64,000 nucleotides of DNA from Kineococcus aurantiacus (GCF_013409345.1 NZ_JACCBB010000001.1:1674001-1738000); one strand, 5' to 3'. Shown: positions 1 to 8,857, numbered from the stretch's first letter. Notes: generated by a model not told the origin, from the sequence alone. Numbers and translations are program-made.

Positions 1-1
1 C

Positions 2-1189
2 TCCGCCCGCGTCGCGGGCATCGCCGAGTCGGCGACCCTGGCGGTGGACGCGAAGGCGAAGGCGCTGAAGGCCGCCGGCCGCCCGGTCATCGGCTTCGGC
101 GCGGGCGAGCCGGACTTCCCCACGCCGCAGGAGATCGTCGACGCCGCCGTCGCCGCCTGCCAGGACCCCGCCAACCACCGCTACACCCCCGCGGCCGGGC
201 TGCCCGCCCTCAGGGAGGCCATCGCCGCGAAGACGCTGCGCGACAGCGGGTACGAGGTCTCCCCCGGCCAGGTGCTGGTGACCAACGGCGGCAAGCAGGC
301 CGTCTACGAGGCCTTCGCGGCGATCCTGGACACCGGCGACGAGCTGCTGCTGCCGGCCCCCTACTGGACGACCTACCCCGAGGCCGTGCGGCTGGCCGGC
401 GGCGTCGCCGTCGAGGTGTTCGCCGGGCTCGACCAGGGCTACAAGGTGACCGTCGACCAGCTCGAGGCCGCGCGCACGCCGCGCACCAAGGCCCTGCTGC
501 TCAACTCCCCCTCCAACCCCACCGGCGCCGTGTACTCCCCCGAGGAGGTCCGGGCGATCGGGCAGTGGGCGCTGGAGCACGGCGTCTGGGTCGTCACCGA
601 CGAGATCTACGAGCACCTGGTGTACGACGGCGTGCGGGCCGCCCCCGTCGTCGCGGAGGTGCCCGAGCTCGCCGACACGACGATCGTCCTCAACGGCGTC
701 GCCAAGACCTACGCCATGACGGGCTGGCGGGTGGGCTGGATGATCGCCCCGGCCGACGTGGTCAAGGGCGCGGCCAACCTGCAGTCGCACCTGACCTCCA
801 ACGTCGCCAACGTCTCCCAGCGCGCGGCCGTGCAGGCCCTCACGGGCGACCTGACCGCCGTCGTGCGCATGCGCGAGGCCTTCGACCGGCGCCGGCGGCT
901 GATGGTCTCGATGCTCGACGCGATCGAGGGCGTCCGGTGCCCGCTGCCGCAGGGGGCGTTCTACGCCTACCCCAGCGTCGAGGAGCTCATCGGGAAGTCG
1001 CTGCGCGGGCGCGAGATCACCTCCTCGGCCGTGCTGGCCGAGCTGGTCCTCACCGAGGCCGAGGTGGCCGTCGTCCCCGGCGAGGCGTTCGGCCCCAGCG
1101 GGTTCCTGCGCCTGTCCTACGCCCTGGCCGACGCCGACCTGGTGACCGGCGTGGAGCGGGTCCAGCAGCTGCTCGCCGAGGTGCGCTGA
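2..1189 (+). CDS. aspC: Aspartate-type PLP aminotransferase (5' end outside window)
   Basis: Fold-type I pyridoxal-phosphate aminotransferase, most likely converting aspartate and 2-oxoglutarate to oxaloacetate and glutamate in the cytosol. The frame is open to the left edge and codes for [20 protein letters not shown] before and across the first internal GTG (44), which is typical N-terminal sequence of this family. The true start is therefore upstream of the window. Visible family marks are [10 protein letters not shown], the [12 protein letters not shown] cofactor loop, the TDEIYEHL Asp/Tyr segment, and the Schiff-base lysine in [13 protein letters not shown]. The C-terminus is complete. 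Aromatic or prephenate aminotransferase activity cannot be excluded. Confidence 0.9.
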   Translation, partial: SARVAGIAESATLAVDAKAKALKAAGRPVIGFGAGEPDFPTPQEIVDAAVAACQDPANHRYTPAAGLPALREAIAAKTLRDSGYEVSPGQVLVTNGGKQAVYEAFAAILDTGDELLLPAPYWTTYPEAVRLAGGVAVEVFAGLDQGYKVTVDQLEAARTPRTKALLLNSPSNPTGAVYSPEEVRAIGQWALEHGVWVVTDEIYEHLVYDGVRAAPVVAEVPELADTTIVLNGVAKTYAMTGWRVGWMIAPADVVKGAANLQSHLTSNVANVSQRAAVQALTGDLTAVVRMREAFDRRRRLMVSMLDAIEGVRCPLPQGAFYAYPSVEELIGKSLRGREITSSAVLAELVLTEAEVAVVPGEAFGPSGFLRLSYALADADLVTGVERVQQLLAEVR

Positions 1190-1233
1190 CCCGCACCCCC
1201 GCCCGCGGGGCCCGGACGCGGCACCATGTGGAC

Positions 1234-2460
1234 GTGCGCACCCGCACCCGCCCCGCACGCTGGAGCCCCGGCACGCCCGCCGGGGCCACCTCGTGGTGGG
1301 TCCGCAGCATCCCCGGCTGGCACGCGGCGTTCGCGGCGTTCGTGCTCATCGCCGCCGTCGTCCTCGTCCTCTCGCACGACCCCCGGCGCGCCGGGGCCGC
1401 CGCGGCCCTCGCCGCGGTCGTGCTGGCCTACGCCCTCCTGGGGGTCCCCGGGGCGCGGGCGCGCGACCGCCGCGCACGTGCCTACCTCGGGGTCGAGGTC
1501 GTGGCGCTGGGGGCGGCCCTGGCGTGCGCGCCGGAGCTGGACTTCCTGCTCTTCATGGCCTTCCCGCAGGCGTGGTTCTTCACCGACTCCCGCCGGGAGG
1601 GGTGCGCGTGGACGGCCGCGACGGCCGTGGCCGGCCTGGTCGGCCTCTCGGCCGGCCACGGGCGCAGCGCCGAGACCCTGGACGTCGCCGTCTCGATGCT
1701 GGTGTCGGTGGCCTTCACCTGCACCCTGGGGCTCTGGATCTCGCGGGTGGTGGCGCAGAGCGCCGAGCGCGCCGAGCTGATCGCCGAGCTGGAGAGCACC
1801 CGCTCGGAGCTGGCCGCCGCCCACCACCAGGCGGGGGTCGCCACCGAACGGGCCCGGCTGGCGGCCGACATCCACGACACCCTCGCCCAGGGCTTCACGG
1901 GCATCGTGCTGCTGGCCCAGACGGCGGCCGCGGCCGCCGAGGAGCCCACCCGCGGGCAGCTGAGCGTCATCGAGGACGCCGCCCGCGCCGGGCTGGCGCA
2001 GGCCCGGACGCTGGTGGCGGCCCTGAGCCCCGTGGAGCTGGAGGGGCCCGGTGCGCTGGCCGGGGCGCTGCACCGGCTGGCCGAGCGGGTCTCCCGGGAG
2101 AGCGGCGTCGACGTCGGGGTCGTCGTGACCGGCGCCGACCCCGCGGCCCTGCCGAAGGCGCAGCAGGTGGTGCTGCTGCGGGCCGCCCAGGAGGCGCTGG
2201 GCAACGTCCGCAAGCACGCCGGGGCGCGCAGCGCGCACGTCGTCCTGCGGACCGACGGCACGACGGCGACGCTGGAGGTCCGCGACGACGGGGTGGGCAT
2301 CGCCCCCGCCGACGTCAGCGGGGCCAGCGGGTTCGGCCTGGCCGGGATGCGGCGACGCGTCGAGGAGGCCGGCGGGGTGTTCGAGGTCGCCGGCGCGCCC
2401 GGCAGCGGGACCCGGCTGCGGATCGCGGTGCCGTGGGGACCGGCGGAGACGGACGCGTGA
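1234..2460 (+). CDS. Sensor histidine kinase, NarL/LiaS (HisKA_3) class
   Basis: Membrane sensor kinase of a two-component system. The first 170 residues contain about five hydrophobic segments without an obvious extracellular domain, so it probably senses a membrane or intramembrane signal. A HisKA_3 dimerisation domain follows with the phospho-acceptor His214 in LAADIHDTLAQG, then a HATPase with the N-box (QEALGNVRKHA) and DDGVGI. I chose GTG 1234 because CACCAT at 1222-1227 forms a -10-like box 6 nt upstream (leaderless pattern). GTG 1228 is the alternative. The stop overlaps the regulator start in a GTGA, so the two are coupled. The signal is unknown. Confidence 0.85.
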   Translation: MRTRTRPARWSPGTPAGATSWWVRSIPGWHAAFAAFVLIAAVVLVLSHDPRRAGAAAALAAVVLAYALLGVPGARARDRRARAYLGVEVVALGAALACAPELDFLLFMAFPQAWFFTDSRREGCAWTAATAVAGLVGLSAGHGRSAETLDVAVSMLVSVAFTCTLGLWISRVVAQSAERAELIAELESTRSELAAAHHQAGVATERARLAADIHDTLAQGFTGIVLLAQTAAAAAEEPTRGQLSVIEDAARAGLAQARTLVAALSPVELEGPGALAGALHRLAERVSRESGVDVGVVVTGADPAALPKAQQVVLLRAAQEALGNVRKHAGARSAHVVLRTDGTTATLEVRDDGVGIAPADVSGASGFGLAGMRRRVEEAGGVFEVAGAPGSGTRLRIAVPWGPAETDA

Positions 2461-3089
2461 GCACCCGGGTCCTGGTCGTCGACGACCACCCCGTCGTGCG
2501 CCGCGGGCTCGAGGGCCTGCTGGCCACGACCGACGACCTGGAGGTCGTCGGGACGGCCGGGGACGGCCACGAGGCGGTCGAGCAGGTCCGCCGGCTGCTG
2601 CCCGACGTGGTCCTCATGGACCTGCGGATGCCCGGCGGGGACGGGGCCGCGGCCACCGGGCGCATCCGCCGGGAGCACCCGTCGGTGCACGTCCTGGTCC
2701 TGACGACCTACGAGACCGACGCCGACATCGTGCGGGCCGTGGAGGCGGGCGCCACGGGGTACCTGCTGAAGGACACCCCGCTGGCCCAGCTGGCCGACGC
2801 CGTGCGGGCCGCGGCGCGGGGGGAGACGGTGCTGGCCCCGCCGGTGGCGGCCCGGCTGATGGCCCGCCTGCGCGCCACCGCCCAGGAGACGCTGACGCGC
2901 CGGGAGCTGGAGGTGCTCGCGGCCGTCGCGCGCGGGGCGACGAACGCCGAGGTCGGCCGGGAGCTGTTCATCGGGGAGGCCACGGTCAAGACCCACCTGC
3001 TGCGGGCCTTCGCCAAGCTGGGGGTGGACGACCGCACGCACGCCGTGACGGTGGCCATCCAGCGCGGGCTGCTGCCGCCGCCGTCCTGA
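2457..3089 (+). CDS. Response regulator, NarL/FixJ family
   Basis: Cognate transcription regulator for the kinase just upstream. The 210-residue protein has a receiver domain with the acidic pair Asp9/Asp10, phospho-acceptor Asp55 (VVLMDLRMPGG) and the conserved Lys in YLLKDTP. A LuxR-type HTH follows in the last 65 residues (LTRRELEVLAAVARG, then NAEVGRELFIGEATVKTHL). Length and layout are normal for the family. It starts at the GTG of a GTGA overlap with the kinase stop. No neighbouring gene is clearly its target, so its regulon is unknown. Confidence 0.9.
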   Translation: MSTRVLVVDDHPVVRRGLEGLLATTDDLEVVGTAGDGHEAVEQVRRLLPDVVLMDLRMPGGDGAAATGRIRREHPSVHVLVLTTYETDADIVRAVEAGATGYLLKDTPLAQLADAVRAAARGETVLAPPVAARLMARLRATAQETLTRRELEVLAAVARGATNAEVGRELFIGEATVKTHLLRAFAKLGVDDRTHAVTVAIQRGLLPPPS

Positions 3090-3153
3090 GCCGGCGCTCC
3101 CCGGTCCCCGGGGACAGGGCACCGCACGCGGTGTCCTGGCAGACTCACGGAGC

Positions 3154-4206
3154 GTGACGCGACCGGTCGAGACGCTCCCGAAGGCCCACCTGCACCTGCA
3201 CTTCACGGGCTCGATGCGCCCCGGCACGCTGCTCGAGCTCGCCGACCGCCACGGCACGCGGCTGCCCGCGACGCTGAGCTCGCAGACCATGGTCACGCTG
3301 TCGCCGGACGAGCGCGGCTGGTTCCGCTTCCAGCGGCTCTACGACGCCGCCCGGGCCTGCGTGCGCACGGCCGACGACATGCGGCGCATCGTCCTGGAGG
3401 CGGCGGCCGACGACGCCGCGGAGGGGTCGCGCTGGCTGGAGCTGCAGGTCGACCCGACGTCCTACGCGGTGCACGTCGGCGGTCTGACCCCGGCCCTGGA
3501 GATCGTCCTGCAGGCGGCCCGGGACGCCAGCGCGCTCACCGGGACCACGGTCGCCGTCGTCGTGGCCGCCAGCCGGGTCCGGCACCCCCTGGACGCCCGC
3601 ACGCTGGCCCGCCTGGCCGCCCGGTACGCCGGGGAGGGCGCCGGGGCCGTCGTCGGGTTCGGGCTGTCCAACGACGAGCGGCGCGGGGACACCGCTGAGT
3701 TCGCCGGGGCCTTCGACATCGCGCGCGCCGCGGGCCTGGCTTGCGTGCCCCACTCCGGGGAGCTGCTGGGCCCGGCCCACGTCGATGCGACGCTGCAGGC
3801 CCTGCGCCCGGACCGCCTCGGGCACGGCGTGCGCAGCGGCGAGGACCCCGCCGTGCTCGACCGCCTCGTCCGGGGCGGTGTCGCGCTGGAGGTGTGCCCC
3901 ACGAGCAACGTGTCCCTCGGCGTCTACCCCGACCTGGCGCGGGTCCCGCTGCGGCGGCTGGTGTCGGCGGGGGCGACGGTGGCCCTGGGCGCCGACGACC
4001 CCCTGCTGTTCGGGCCGCGGCTGGCGGCGCAGTACCGCAGCGCGCGGGAGGACCACGGGTTCGACGACGCCGGGCTCGCGGCGCTCGCGAAGGCGTCGGT
4101 CAGCGCCTCCCGGGCCCCGGAGGCGGTCAAGCGGGAGCTGCACGCCGCGGTGGACGACTGGCTGGCGCTGCCGGCCGAGGACGGGACACGGGCCCTCGCG
4201 GTGTGA
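3154..4206 (+). CDS. add: Adenosine deaminase
   Basis: Zinc amidohydrolase that deaminates adenosine or deoxyadenosine to inosine in purine salvage. Metal and catalytic marks are visible in order: HLHLHFTGS near the N-terminus, HSGELLG, the RLGHGVR histidine, CPTSNVSLG and GADDPLLF at the C-terminal metal site. Its 350 residues are normal for the family. GTG 3154 has a CAGACT -10-like box (3140-3145) 8 nt upstream, and an imperfect inverted repeat (3116-3137, AGGGCACCGC/GCGGTGTCCT) lies just before that box. Aminodeoxyfutalosine deaminases look similar, but the classical men genes in this window make that role unlikely. Confidence 0.85.
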   Translation: MTRPVETLPKAHLHLHFTGSMRPGTLLELADRHGTRLPATLSSQTMVTLSPDERGWFRFQRLYDAARACVRTADDMRRIVLEAAADDAAEGSRWLELQVDPTSYAVHVGGLTPALEIVLQAARDASALTGTTVAVVVAASRVRHPLDARTLARLAARYAGEGAGAVVGFGLSNDERRGDTAEFAGAFDIARAAGLACVPHSGELLGPAHVDATLQALRPDRLGHGVRSGEDPAVLDRLVRGGVALEVCPTSNVSLGVYPDLARVPLRRLVSAGATVALGADDPLLFGPRLAAQYRSAREDHGFDDAGLAALAKASVSASRAPEAVKRELHAAVDDWLALPAEDGTRALAV

Positions 4207-4211
4207 TTGAC

Positions 4212-4231
4212 TCAATGAGTTGATTCATTGA
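4212..4231. promoter_or_regulatory. Inverted-repeat operator, probable GntR site
   Basis: A perfect 7-bp inverted repeat, TCAATGA-GTTGAT-TCATTGA, sits in an AT-rich 25-bp patch just after add and 16 bp before the GTG of the membrane protein gene whose operon ends with a GntR regulator. TTGACT at 4207-4212 could be its -35 box, overlapping the left arm. Autoregulation of GntR/YtrA-type operons through such repeats is common; the assignment here is by position only. Confidence 0.6.
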
Positions 4232-4247
4232 TCCTCGGGAGGCCGAC

Positions 4248-5156
4248 GTGTCCGGACCCGCTGTCGTCGTGCTGCCGTTGACCCTGTTCCTGCTCGCCGG
4301 GTCCGTCGTCGGCCTCGTGCTGCTCGCCCGCAGGGTCCCCTCGGCCGAGCTGACGGTCCCCGTCGTACGGGCCCGGCGCCGGGGGGCCGCGGTCGCCGGC
4401 CTCGCGGTCGTGCTGGCCGTGGCCCTGCCCCTGCTGGCGGTCTCGGCGCTCGGCACCGGCCTGCGGCAGGGCCAGCTCATCGCCGTGGCCCCGCTCGCGG
4501 GGGCCGCCGTGCACGCCGCGGTGCTGCTCGTCGGGGAGCTGAGCTGGCCGCGGCCGGCGCAGCGGGTGCGCTCGGCGCGGCTGGCGGTGCGCACCGTCCG
4601 CCAGGACGCCCCCCGGGGGATGGTCGTGCTGTTCCTGCTCTCCTGCGGGCTCCTCTGGGCGACGTGCCTGGCGGGGACCGTGCTCAGCGACGACTCCGGC
4701 CGGGCGATCTCCGCGCCCGGCGGCGGCGGCAGCGCCAGCCCCTTCCCCGGGCCGTTCTACGCCGCACCGACCGCTCTGGCCGCGGCGCTCGCCGCCGCCC
4801 TCACGTGGTGGGTGCTGCTGCGCGTCCCCCGGCGCCCCGCGGTGGCCGGGGCCGACGCGCGGACGGACGGGTCGCTGCGCCGGGCCGCCGCCCACCGGGC
4901 CCTGCGCTTCTCGACCGCCGCGGTCCTCGGCACCACGGGGGCCCTGCTCTTCCTGGGGGGGACGACCGCGCACGGCGTCGGCGGCCGCAGCGGCGTGCAG
5001 GTGGGCGGCACGACCGTCTGGACGGACGCCGTCGGCCCCGTCTGGAACGGGTTCGCCGCGGGGTTCGCGGTCCTCGGCGGCCTGCTCGCCCTGCTCGCCC
5101 TCGCCGTCCTGCTCGTCCCCGCCCGCGGGGTCGGCCGTCCGGAGGTGGCCCGGTGA
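4248..5156 (+). CDS. Multi-pass membrane protein of a GntR-controlled operon
   Basis: No family recognised. The 302-residue protein has about seven hydrophobic segments (near residues 5-27, 46-68, 77-95, 124-146, 171-192, 222-243 and 268-292) and a Gly/Ser/Pro-rich outer loop around residues 155-168. GTG 4248 has a good ribosome binding site (CGGGAGG at 4237-4243). Its stop overlaps the gntR start in a GTGA. Pairing of a membrane protein with a YtrA-type GntR regulator recalls envelope-stress or antibiotic-response operons, but no ABC subunit is present. Function unknown. Confidence 0.7.
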   Translation: MSGPAVVVLPLTLFLLAGSVVGLVLLARRVPSAELTVPVVRARRRGAAVAGLAVVLAVALPLLAVSALGTGLRQGQLIAVAPLAGAAVHAAVLLVGELSWPRPAQRVRSARLAVRTVRQDAPRGMVVLFLLSCGLLWATCLAGTVLSDDSGRAISAPGGGGSASPFPGPFYAAPTALAAALAAALTWWVLLRVPRRPAVAGADARTDGSLRRAAAHRALRFSTAAVLGTTGALLFLGGTTAHGVGGRSGVQVGGTTVWTDAVGPVWNGFAAGFAVLGGLLALLALAVLLVPARGVGRPEVAR

Positions 5157-5557
5157 GCGAGCTGCGCGTCGTCGTCGACACCCGCTCCGCCGTCCCCGCC
5201 TACGAGCAGCTGCGTGAGCAGGTCACGGCGCTGGTCACCACCGGCGCGCTGGCCGAGGGTGACCGCCTGCCCGCGGCCCGGGCGCTGGCCGCCGACCTCG
5301 GCCTGGCCGTCGGCACGGTCCAGCGCGCCTACCGGGAGCTGGAGCTCGCCGGCACCGTCGTCTCCCGGCGGCGCACCGGGACGGTCGTCGCGGCCCGGGT
5401 CAGCGTCGAGGAGGACGTGCGCTGGGCGGCCGAGGGCTTCGTGGAGCGCGCCCTGAGCTCGGGGCTGTCCCCCGACCAGGCGCTCGACGTCGTGCGGGCG
5501 GCGCTGGAGAGCGTGGGCCGGACTAGAGAGTCGCCCCGACGAGCACCGGCTCGTTGA
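5153..5557 (+). CDS. GntR-family regulator, YtrA-like
   Basis: Short DNA-binding repressor of 134 residues: a winged helix of the GntR type (YEQLREQVTALVTTG, then GDRLPAARALAADLGLAVGT and VQRAYRELELAGTV) followed by only a small helical tail, the YtrA layout with no effector domain. It probably controls its own operon through the inverted repeat at 4212-4231. GTG 5153 overlaps the upstream stop. The last 35 bases overlap the 3' end of murB on the other strand, so the Arg-rich tail (ending SPRRAPAR) is read from sequence also used by murB. Confidence 0.85.
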   Translation: MSELRVVVDTRSAVPAYEQLREQVTALVTTGALAEGDRLPAARALAADLGLAVGTVQRAYRELELAGTVVSRRRTGTVVAARVSVEEDVRWAAEGFVERALSSGLSPDQALDVVRAALESVGRTRESPRRAPAR

Positions 5558-6581
5558 CGAGCCGGACGCCGAACTCCCGCTCCACGCCGTCGACGACGCT
5601 GCGGGCCAGGGCCAGCAGGTCCGCGGCGCGCGCGTCGCCGCGGTTGGTCAGGGCCAGGGTGTGCTTGGTGGACAGCGTCGCCGGGCCCGGCGCGCCGTAC
5701 CCCTTGCCGAAGCCGGCGCGGTCGATGAGCCACGCCGCGGACGTCTTGACGAGCCCATCCCCGGCGGGGAAGCGCGGGGCGTCGGCGGGCAGCCGCGCGG
5801 CGTCGTCCACGCTCAGCACGGGGTTGGTGAAGAACGAGCCGGCGCTCCACGTGTCGTGGTCGCTGCGGTCGGCCGGGTCCCAGACCATGCCCTTGCTCGC
5901 GCGCAGCTCCAGGACGGCCGCGCGGACCTCGCGCGCCGGGGCGACCGCGCCGACCTCGACGCCCAGGCGCCGGGCGAGCTCGGGGTAGCGGACCGGCGGG
6001 GTGCGCAGCGGGAACTGGAACGTCACGTCGAGCACGACGTACCGGCTCTCGGGGTGCGGGCCGGCCAGCGCCACGCGCGAGGTCTTCAGCAGCGACGTGC
6101 GGTAGCCGAAGGCCAGCTCGGCGGCCACGAACGTCCGCTGCCGCCGCTCGACGCGGTCCCAGGTGCGGACGGTCTCGACCGTCTGGGCGACCTCCTGGCC
6201 GTAGGCGCCGACGTTCTGCACGGGGGTGGCCCCGACGCTGCCGGGGATGCCGGACAGCGCCTCCACCCCGCCCCAGCCGCGCTCGACGGCCACCGCGACG
6301 AAGTCGTCGAAGCGGTGCCCGGCCGCGGCCGTCACCACGCCCCCGCCGCAGGCGTCCTCGGAGGACACCCGCAGGCCCTGCGTGGCGACGTGCACGACGG
6401 TGCCGGCGAAGCCCTCGTCGGCCACGAGCAGGTTCGAGCCGCCCGCGACGAGCAGCAGGGGCTCCCCCGCGGCGTCGGCGGCGGAGACGGCCTCGACGAG
6501 CTCGGCCTCGGAGCGGGCCTCGACGAGGCGGGTGGCGGGGCCACCGACGCGCAGGGTGGTCAGGTCGGCCAGGGAGGTCAC
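5523..6581 (-). CDS. murB: UDP-N-acetylenolpyruvoylglucosamine reductase
   Basis: NADPH- and FAD-dependent reductase that makes UDP-N-acetylmuramic acid for peptidoglycan. FAD-binding marks are TTLRVGGPA, VAGGSNLLV and IPGSVGATPVQNVGAYG; then come YRTSLLK, the proton-donor serine in SAGSFFTNPVL, and STKHTLALTNRG near the C-terminus. The YRTS insertion marks a type I enzyme; 352 residues is normal. The GTG start (6581) overlaps the stop of the MFS gene upstream, putting murB last in the rpmG-hadA-hadB-MFS-murB run. The stop lies inside the convergent gntR gene. Confidence 0.95.
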   Translation of the reverse strand: MTSLADLTTLRVGGPATRLVEARSEAELVEAVSAADAAGEPLLLVAGGSNLLVADEGFAGTVVHVATQGLRVSSEDACGGGVVTAAAGHRFDDFVAVAVERGWGGVEALSGIPGSVGATPVQNVGAYGQEVAQTVETVRTWDRVERRQRTFVAAELAFGYRTSLLKTSRVALAGPHPESRYVVLDVTFQFPLRTPPVRYPELARRLGVEVGAVAPAREVRAAVLELRASKGMVWDPADRSDHDTWSAGSFFTNPVLSVDDAARLPADAPRFPAGDGLVKTSAAWLIDRAGFGKGYGAPGPATLSTKHTLALTNRGDARAADLLALARSVVDGVEREFGVRLVNEPVLVGATL

Positions 6582-7786
6582 GAGGACACCTTGCCCCGGC
6601 CGAGCTCCACACCCGCGTGGTGGGGGGCCGCCGCGCCCGAGACGGCGAGCGCGAGGGCCGACATGACCGCGGCCGCCGTGACGGCGTCCAGGACGCCGAC
6701 GTGGTCGGCGAGGAAGCCCAGGACCGGCGGCCCGGCGAGGAAGGCGGTGTAGCCGACGGAGGAGACGACGCTGACGCGGACGGCCGCGTTGACCTCCTCG
6801 TCGGCCGCGGCGGTCATGCCCACGGGGAACCCCAGGGCGGCCCCGACCCCCCACAGCGCGGCGCCGGCGACGGCCCCGACCACCGAGGGCGACAGGACGA
6901 AGACGAGGACCCCCACGACGGCGAGGGCGGCGCAGGCGCGCAGCACGGCCACGCGCGGCCACCGCGCCAGCACGACCGGACCCAGCAGGCGGCCCACCGT
7001 CATGCAGGTCACGAAGACCGCGAACCCGGCGACCCCCACGGAGTGGCTGACGCCGTGCCCGTCGACCAGCCCGACGGCGAGCCAGTCGTTGGCGGTGCCC
7101 TCGACGAAGGCCATCCCCAGGACCATGACGCCGATGAGCAGCGTCCGGGGCTCGGTCCAGGCCCGGCGCAGCGGGATCCCGCCGCGGGAGGCCTGCTCGG
7201 ACGGCGCCTCGTCGGGCAGGAAGGCCCGGGTGGCGACGAGCGCCCCGCCCAGGGCGAGCGCGGCCGCGGCCAGCAGGTGGGCCCACGTGGGCACCCCGAC
7301 GGCGAGCAGCCCCACGCCCACGCCCGCGGCCACGACGGTGCCGAAGCTGTACCCGGCGTGGAAGCGGGACATGATCGCCCGGTCCAGCCGGCGTTCGACG
7401 ACGGTGCCCTCGACGTTCATGGCGACGTCCCAGCTGGCCGTCCCCGCGCCCTGGAGCAGCAGGCCCAGGGCGGCCAGCGGCGCGCTGCGCAGCCCGTCGA
7501 CGGCGAGGGCGACCAGGGACGTCCCCAGGGCCACGGTCGCCGCGCCGGCCAGGACGGTGCGGGAGCGGCCGATGCGCAGGACGACGGCCCCCGCCAGCGG
7601 CATCGCCACGACGGAGCCGACGGACAGGGCCAGCAGCAGCAGACTGAGGCGGCCGGGGCTCAGGCCGAGGGTGTCGCGCACCGAGGGGATGCGGGAGACC
7701 CAGCAGGCGAAGGTGAAGCCGTTGAGCACGAAGGCCGCGTAGACGGCCGTCCTCGCGCGCAGGGCTGCGGGCGAGGGGGCGCTCAC
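6578..7786 (-). CDS. MFS transporter, drug/sugar exporter-like
   Basis: Major facilitator superfamily permease of 402 residues with about twelve hydrophobic segments. The loop after helix 2 reads RIGRSRTV, a loose version of the MFS motif A. It resembles the YbjJ/FucP-like and drug-efflux clades of actinobacteria, but I cannot name a substrate. It is joined by GTGA overlaps to hadB upstream and murB downstream, an unusual insertion into a housekeeping operon. It should be expressed with them unless an internal promoter exists. Confidence 0.8.
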   Translation of the reverse strand: MSAPSPAALRARTAVYAAFVLNGFTFACWVSRIPSVRDTLGLSPGRLSLLLLALSVGSVVAMPLAGAVVLRIGRSRTVLAGAATVALGTSLVALAVDGLRSAPLAALGLLLQGAGTASWDVAMNVEGTVVERRLDRAIMSRFHAGYSFGTVVAAGVGVGLLAVGVPTWAHLLAAAALALGGALVATRAFLPDEAPSEQASRGGIPLRRAWTEPRTLLIGVMVLGMAFVEGTANDWLAVGLVDGHGVSHSVGVAGFAVFVTCMTVGRLLGPVVLARWPRVAVLRACAALAVVGVLVFVLSPSVVGAVAGAALWGVGAALGFPVGMTAAADEEVNAAVRVSVVSSVGYTAFLAGPPVLGFLADHVGVLDAVTAAAVMSALALAVSGAAAPHHAGVELGRGKVSS

Positions 7787-8199
7787 GTGAGCCCGACGAC
7801 CGCTCGGGCGCGGGTGAGGACCTTGGCGCCGGCGCTGGTGACGGTGAGGTCGACCTCGGCGGTGCCGGCGGCGGGGTCGAGGGCCACGACCGTGCCGGTG
7901 ACCTCGACGACCGCGGGGGCGTCGGCGGGCACGACGACGGGGGCGGTGAACTTCGTGCCGAAGGACAGGACCCGGGTCGGGTCGCCCGCCCAGTCGGCGA
8001 CGACGGTGCCGGCCAGGCCCATGGTCAGCATCCCGTGGGCGATGACGTCGGGCAGGCCCACGGACCGCGCGGTCGCCTCGTCGAGGTGGATGGGGTTGCG
8101 GTCCCCCGAGGCCTCGGCGTACGCGGCGAGGTCCTCGCGGGAGAGCTCGTAGCGGGCCAGGGGCAGCTCGGTGCCGACCTGCACGTCCTCCACGCTCAC
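7783..8199 (-). CDS. hadB: MaoC-family (R)-hydratase, HadB-like
   Basis: Hot-dog fold (R)-specific enoyl or 3-hydroxyacyl-ACP dehydratase subunit of 138 residues. The MaoC hydratase-2 motif is visible as YAEASGDRNPIHLDEATA, with Asp and His as the catalytic pair, followed by IAHGMLTMGL. In mycobacteria HadB is the catalytic partner of HadA in type II fatty acid elongation. Here it directly follows the HadA-like gene with a GTGA overlap, so a HadAB-like heterodimer is likely. Whether it acts in fatty acid synthesis or another acyl pathway is not shown. Confidence 0.85.
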   Translation of the reverse strand: MSVEDVQVGTELPLARYELSREDLAAYAEASGDRNPIHLDEATARSVGLPDVIAHGMLTMGLAGTVVADWAGDPTRVLSFGTKFTAPVVVPADAPAVVEVTGTVVALDPAAGTAEVDLTVTSAGAKVLTRARAVVGLT

Positions 8200-8657
8200 G
8201 CCTCCTCCTCCGCGCGCACCACGAGCGTCGACGTCACGGTCGTCACCGGGGTGCCGTCGGTCAGGGTGAGCTCGGTGCGGGTGGTCACCATGGCGTTGCC
8301 GCGCACGACGCGGACGCGGTCGACGTGGACCTCGGCGGCCAGCTCGTCGCCGGCGACGACCGGGCGGTGGTGGGTGAACCGCTCCTCGCCGTGCACGACG
8401 CGGGAGAAGTCGATGCCGGCGGCCGGGTCGGTGATGAACTGCGCCTCGGCGGCCTGGGCCAGCGTGACCGCGAAGGTGGGCGGGGCCACGACGTCGCGGT
8501 GCCCGAGCGCGCGGGCGGCCTCGGCGTCGTGGTGGCTGGGGTGGGCCGCCCGCACGGCCCGGGCGAAGGCCCGGACCGCGTCGGCGGTCACCGTGGTCGT
8601 GCCGTTCGGGGGGTAGACGCGCCCGGTGAAGGACTCGTCGACGCTGACGGTCGTCAC
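8196..8657 (-). CDS. hadA: UPF0336 / FAS1-like dehydratase domain protein, HadA-like
   Basis: Hot-dog fold protein of 153 residues belonging to the UPF0336 group (MaoC N-terminal-like). It has APPTFAVTLAQAAEAQ and FTHHRPVVAGDEL, but lacks the complete catalytic Asp-x4-His motif of its partner, as expected for the non-catalytic substrate-gripping subunit HadA. GTG 8657 is 32 nt after the rpmG stop. The order rpmG-hadA-hadB is the conserved actinobacterial arrangement (Rv0634B-Rv0635-Rv0636 in Mycobacterium tuberculosis), which supports the call. Confidence 0.85.
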   Translation of the reverse strand: MTTVSVDESFTGRVYPPNGTTTVTADAVRAFARAVRAAHPSHHDAEAARALGHRDVVAPPTFAVTLAQAAEAQFITDPAAGIDFSRVVHGEERFTHHRPVVAGDELAAEVHVDRVRVVRGNAMVTTRTELTLTDGTPVTTVTSTLVVRAEEEA

Positions 8658-8689
8658 AGCGGTGCGGTCTCCCCGATCGGGACGGTGGG

Positions 8690-8857
8690 TCAGCGGGTCT
8701 CGCGGTGCGTGGTCTTCTTGCCGCAGCGCGGGCAGAACTTCGCCAGGTCGAGACGGTCGGGGTCGTTCCGACGGTTCTTCTTGGTGATGTAGTTCCGCTC
8801 CTTGCACTCGGTGCAAGCCATGGTGATCTTGGGGCGGACGTCGGTGGTCTTGGCCAC
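8690..8857 (-). CDS. rpmG: 50S ribosomal protein L33
   Basis: Ribosomal protein of 55 residues. It keeps both zinc-ribbon pairs (CTEC and CPRC), so it is the zinc-binding C+ form, not the zinc-free paralogue made under zinc starvation. The YITKKNRRN core is typical. GTG 8857 has a GAGGAAGAGG ribosome binding site. A TACCCT -10 box inside an 18-bp palindrome (8916-8933) lies about 65 nt upstream and may be its own promoter, separate from the tRNA transcript. Confidence 0.95.
   Translation of the reverse strand: MAKTTDVRPKITMACTECKERNYITKKNRRNDPDRLDLAKFCPRCGKKTTHRETR

Noticed and set aside
3154-4206. Aminodeoxyfutalosine deaminase of the futalosine menaquinone pathway
   Set aside because: The classical menA, B, C, D, E and G genes are in the window and no mqn genes are seen, so adenosine deaminase is simpler.
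4664-5152. GntR protein with a long N-terminal domain read from the upstream frame
   Set aside because: That part is an Arg-rich shadow of the membrane protein gene; the HTH starts right after GTG 5153.
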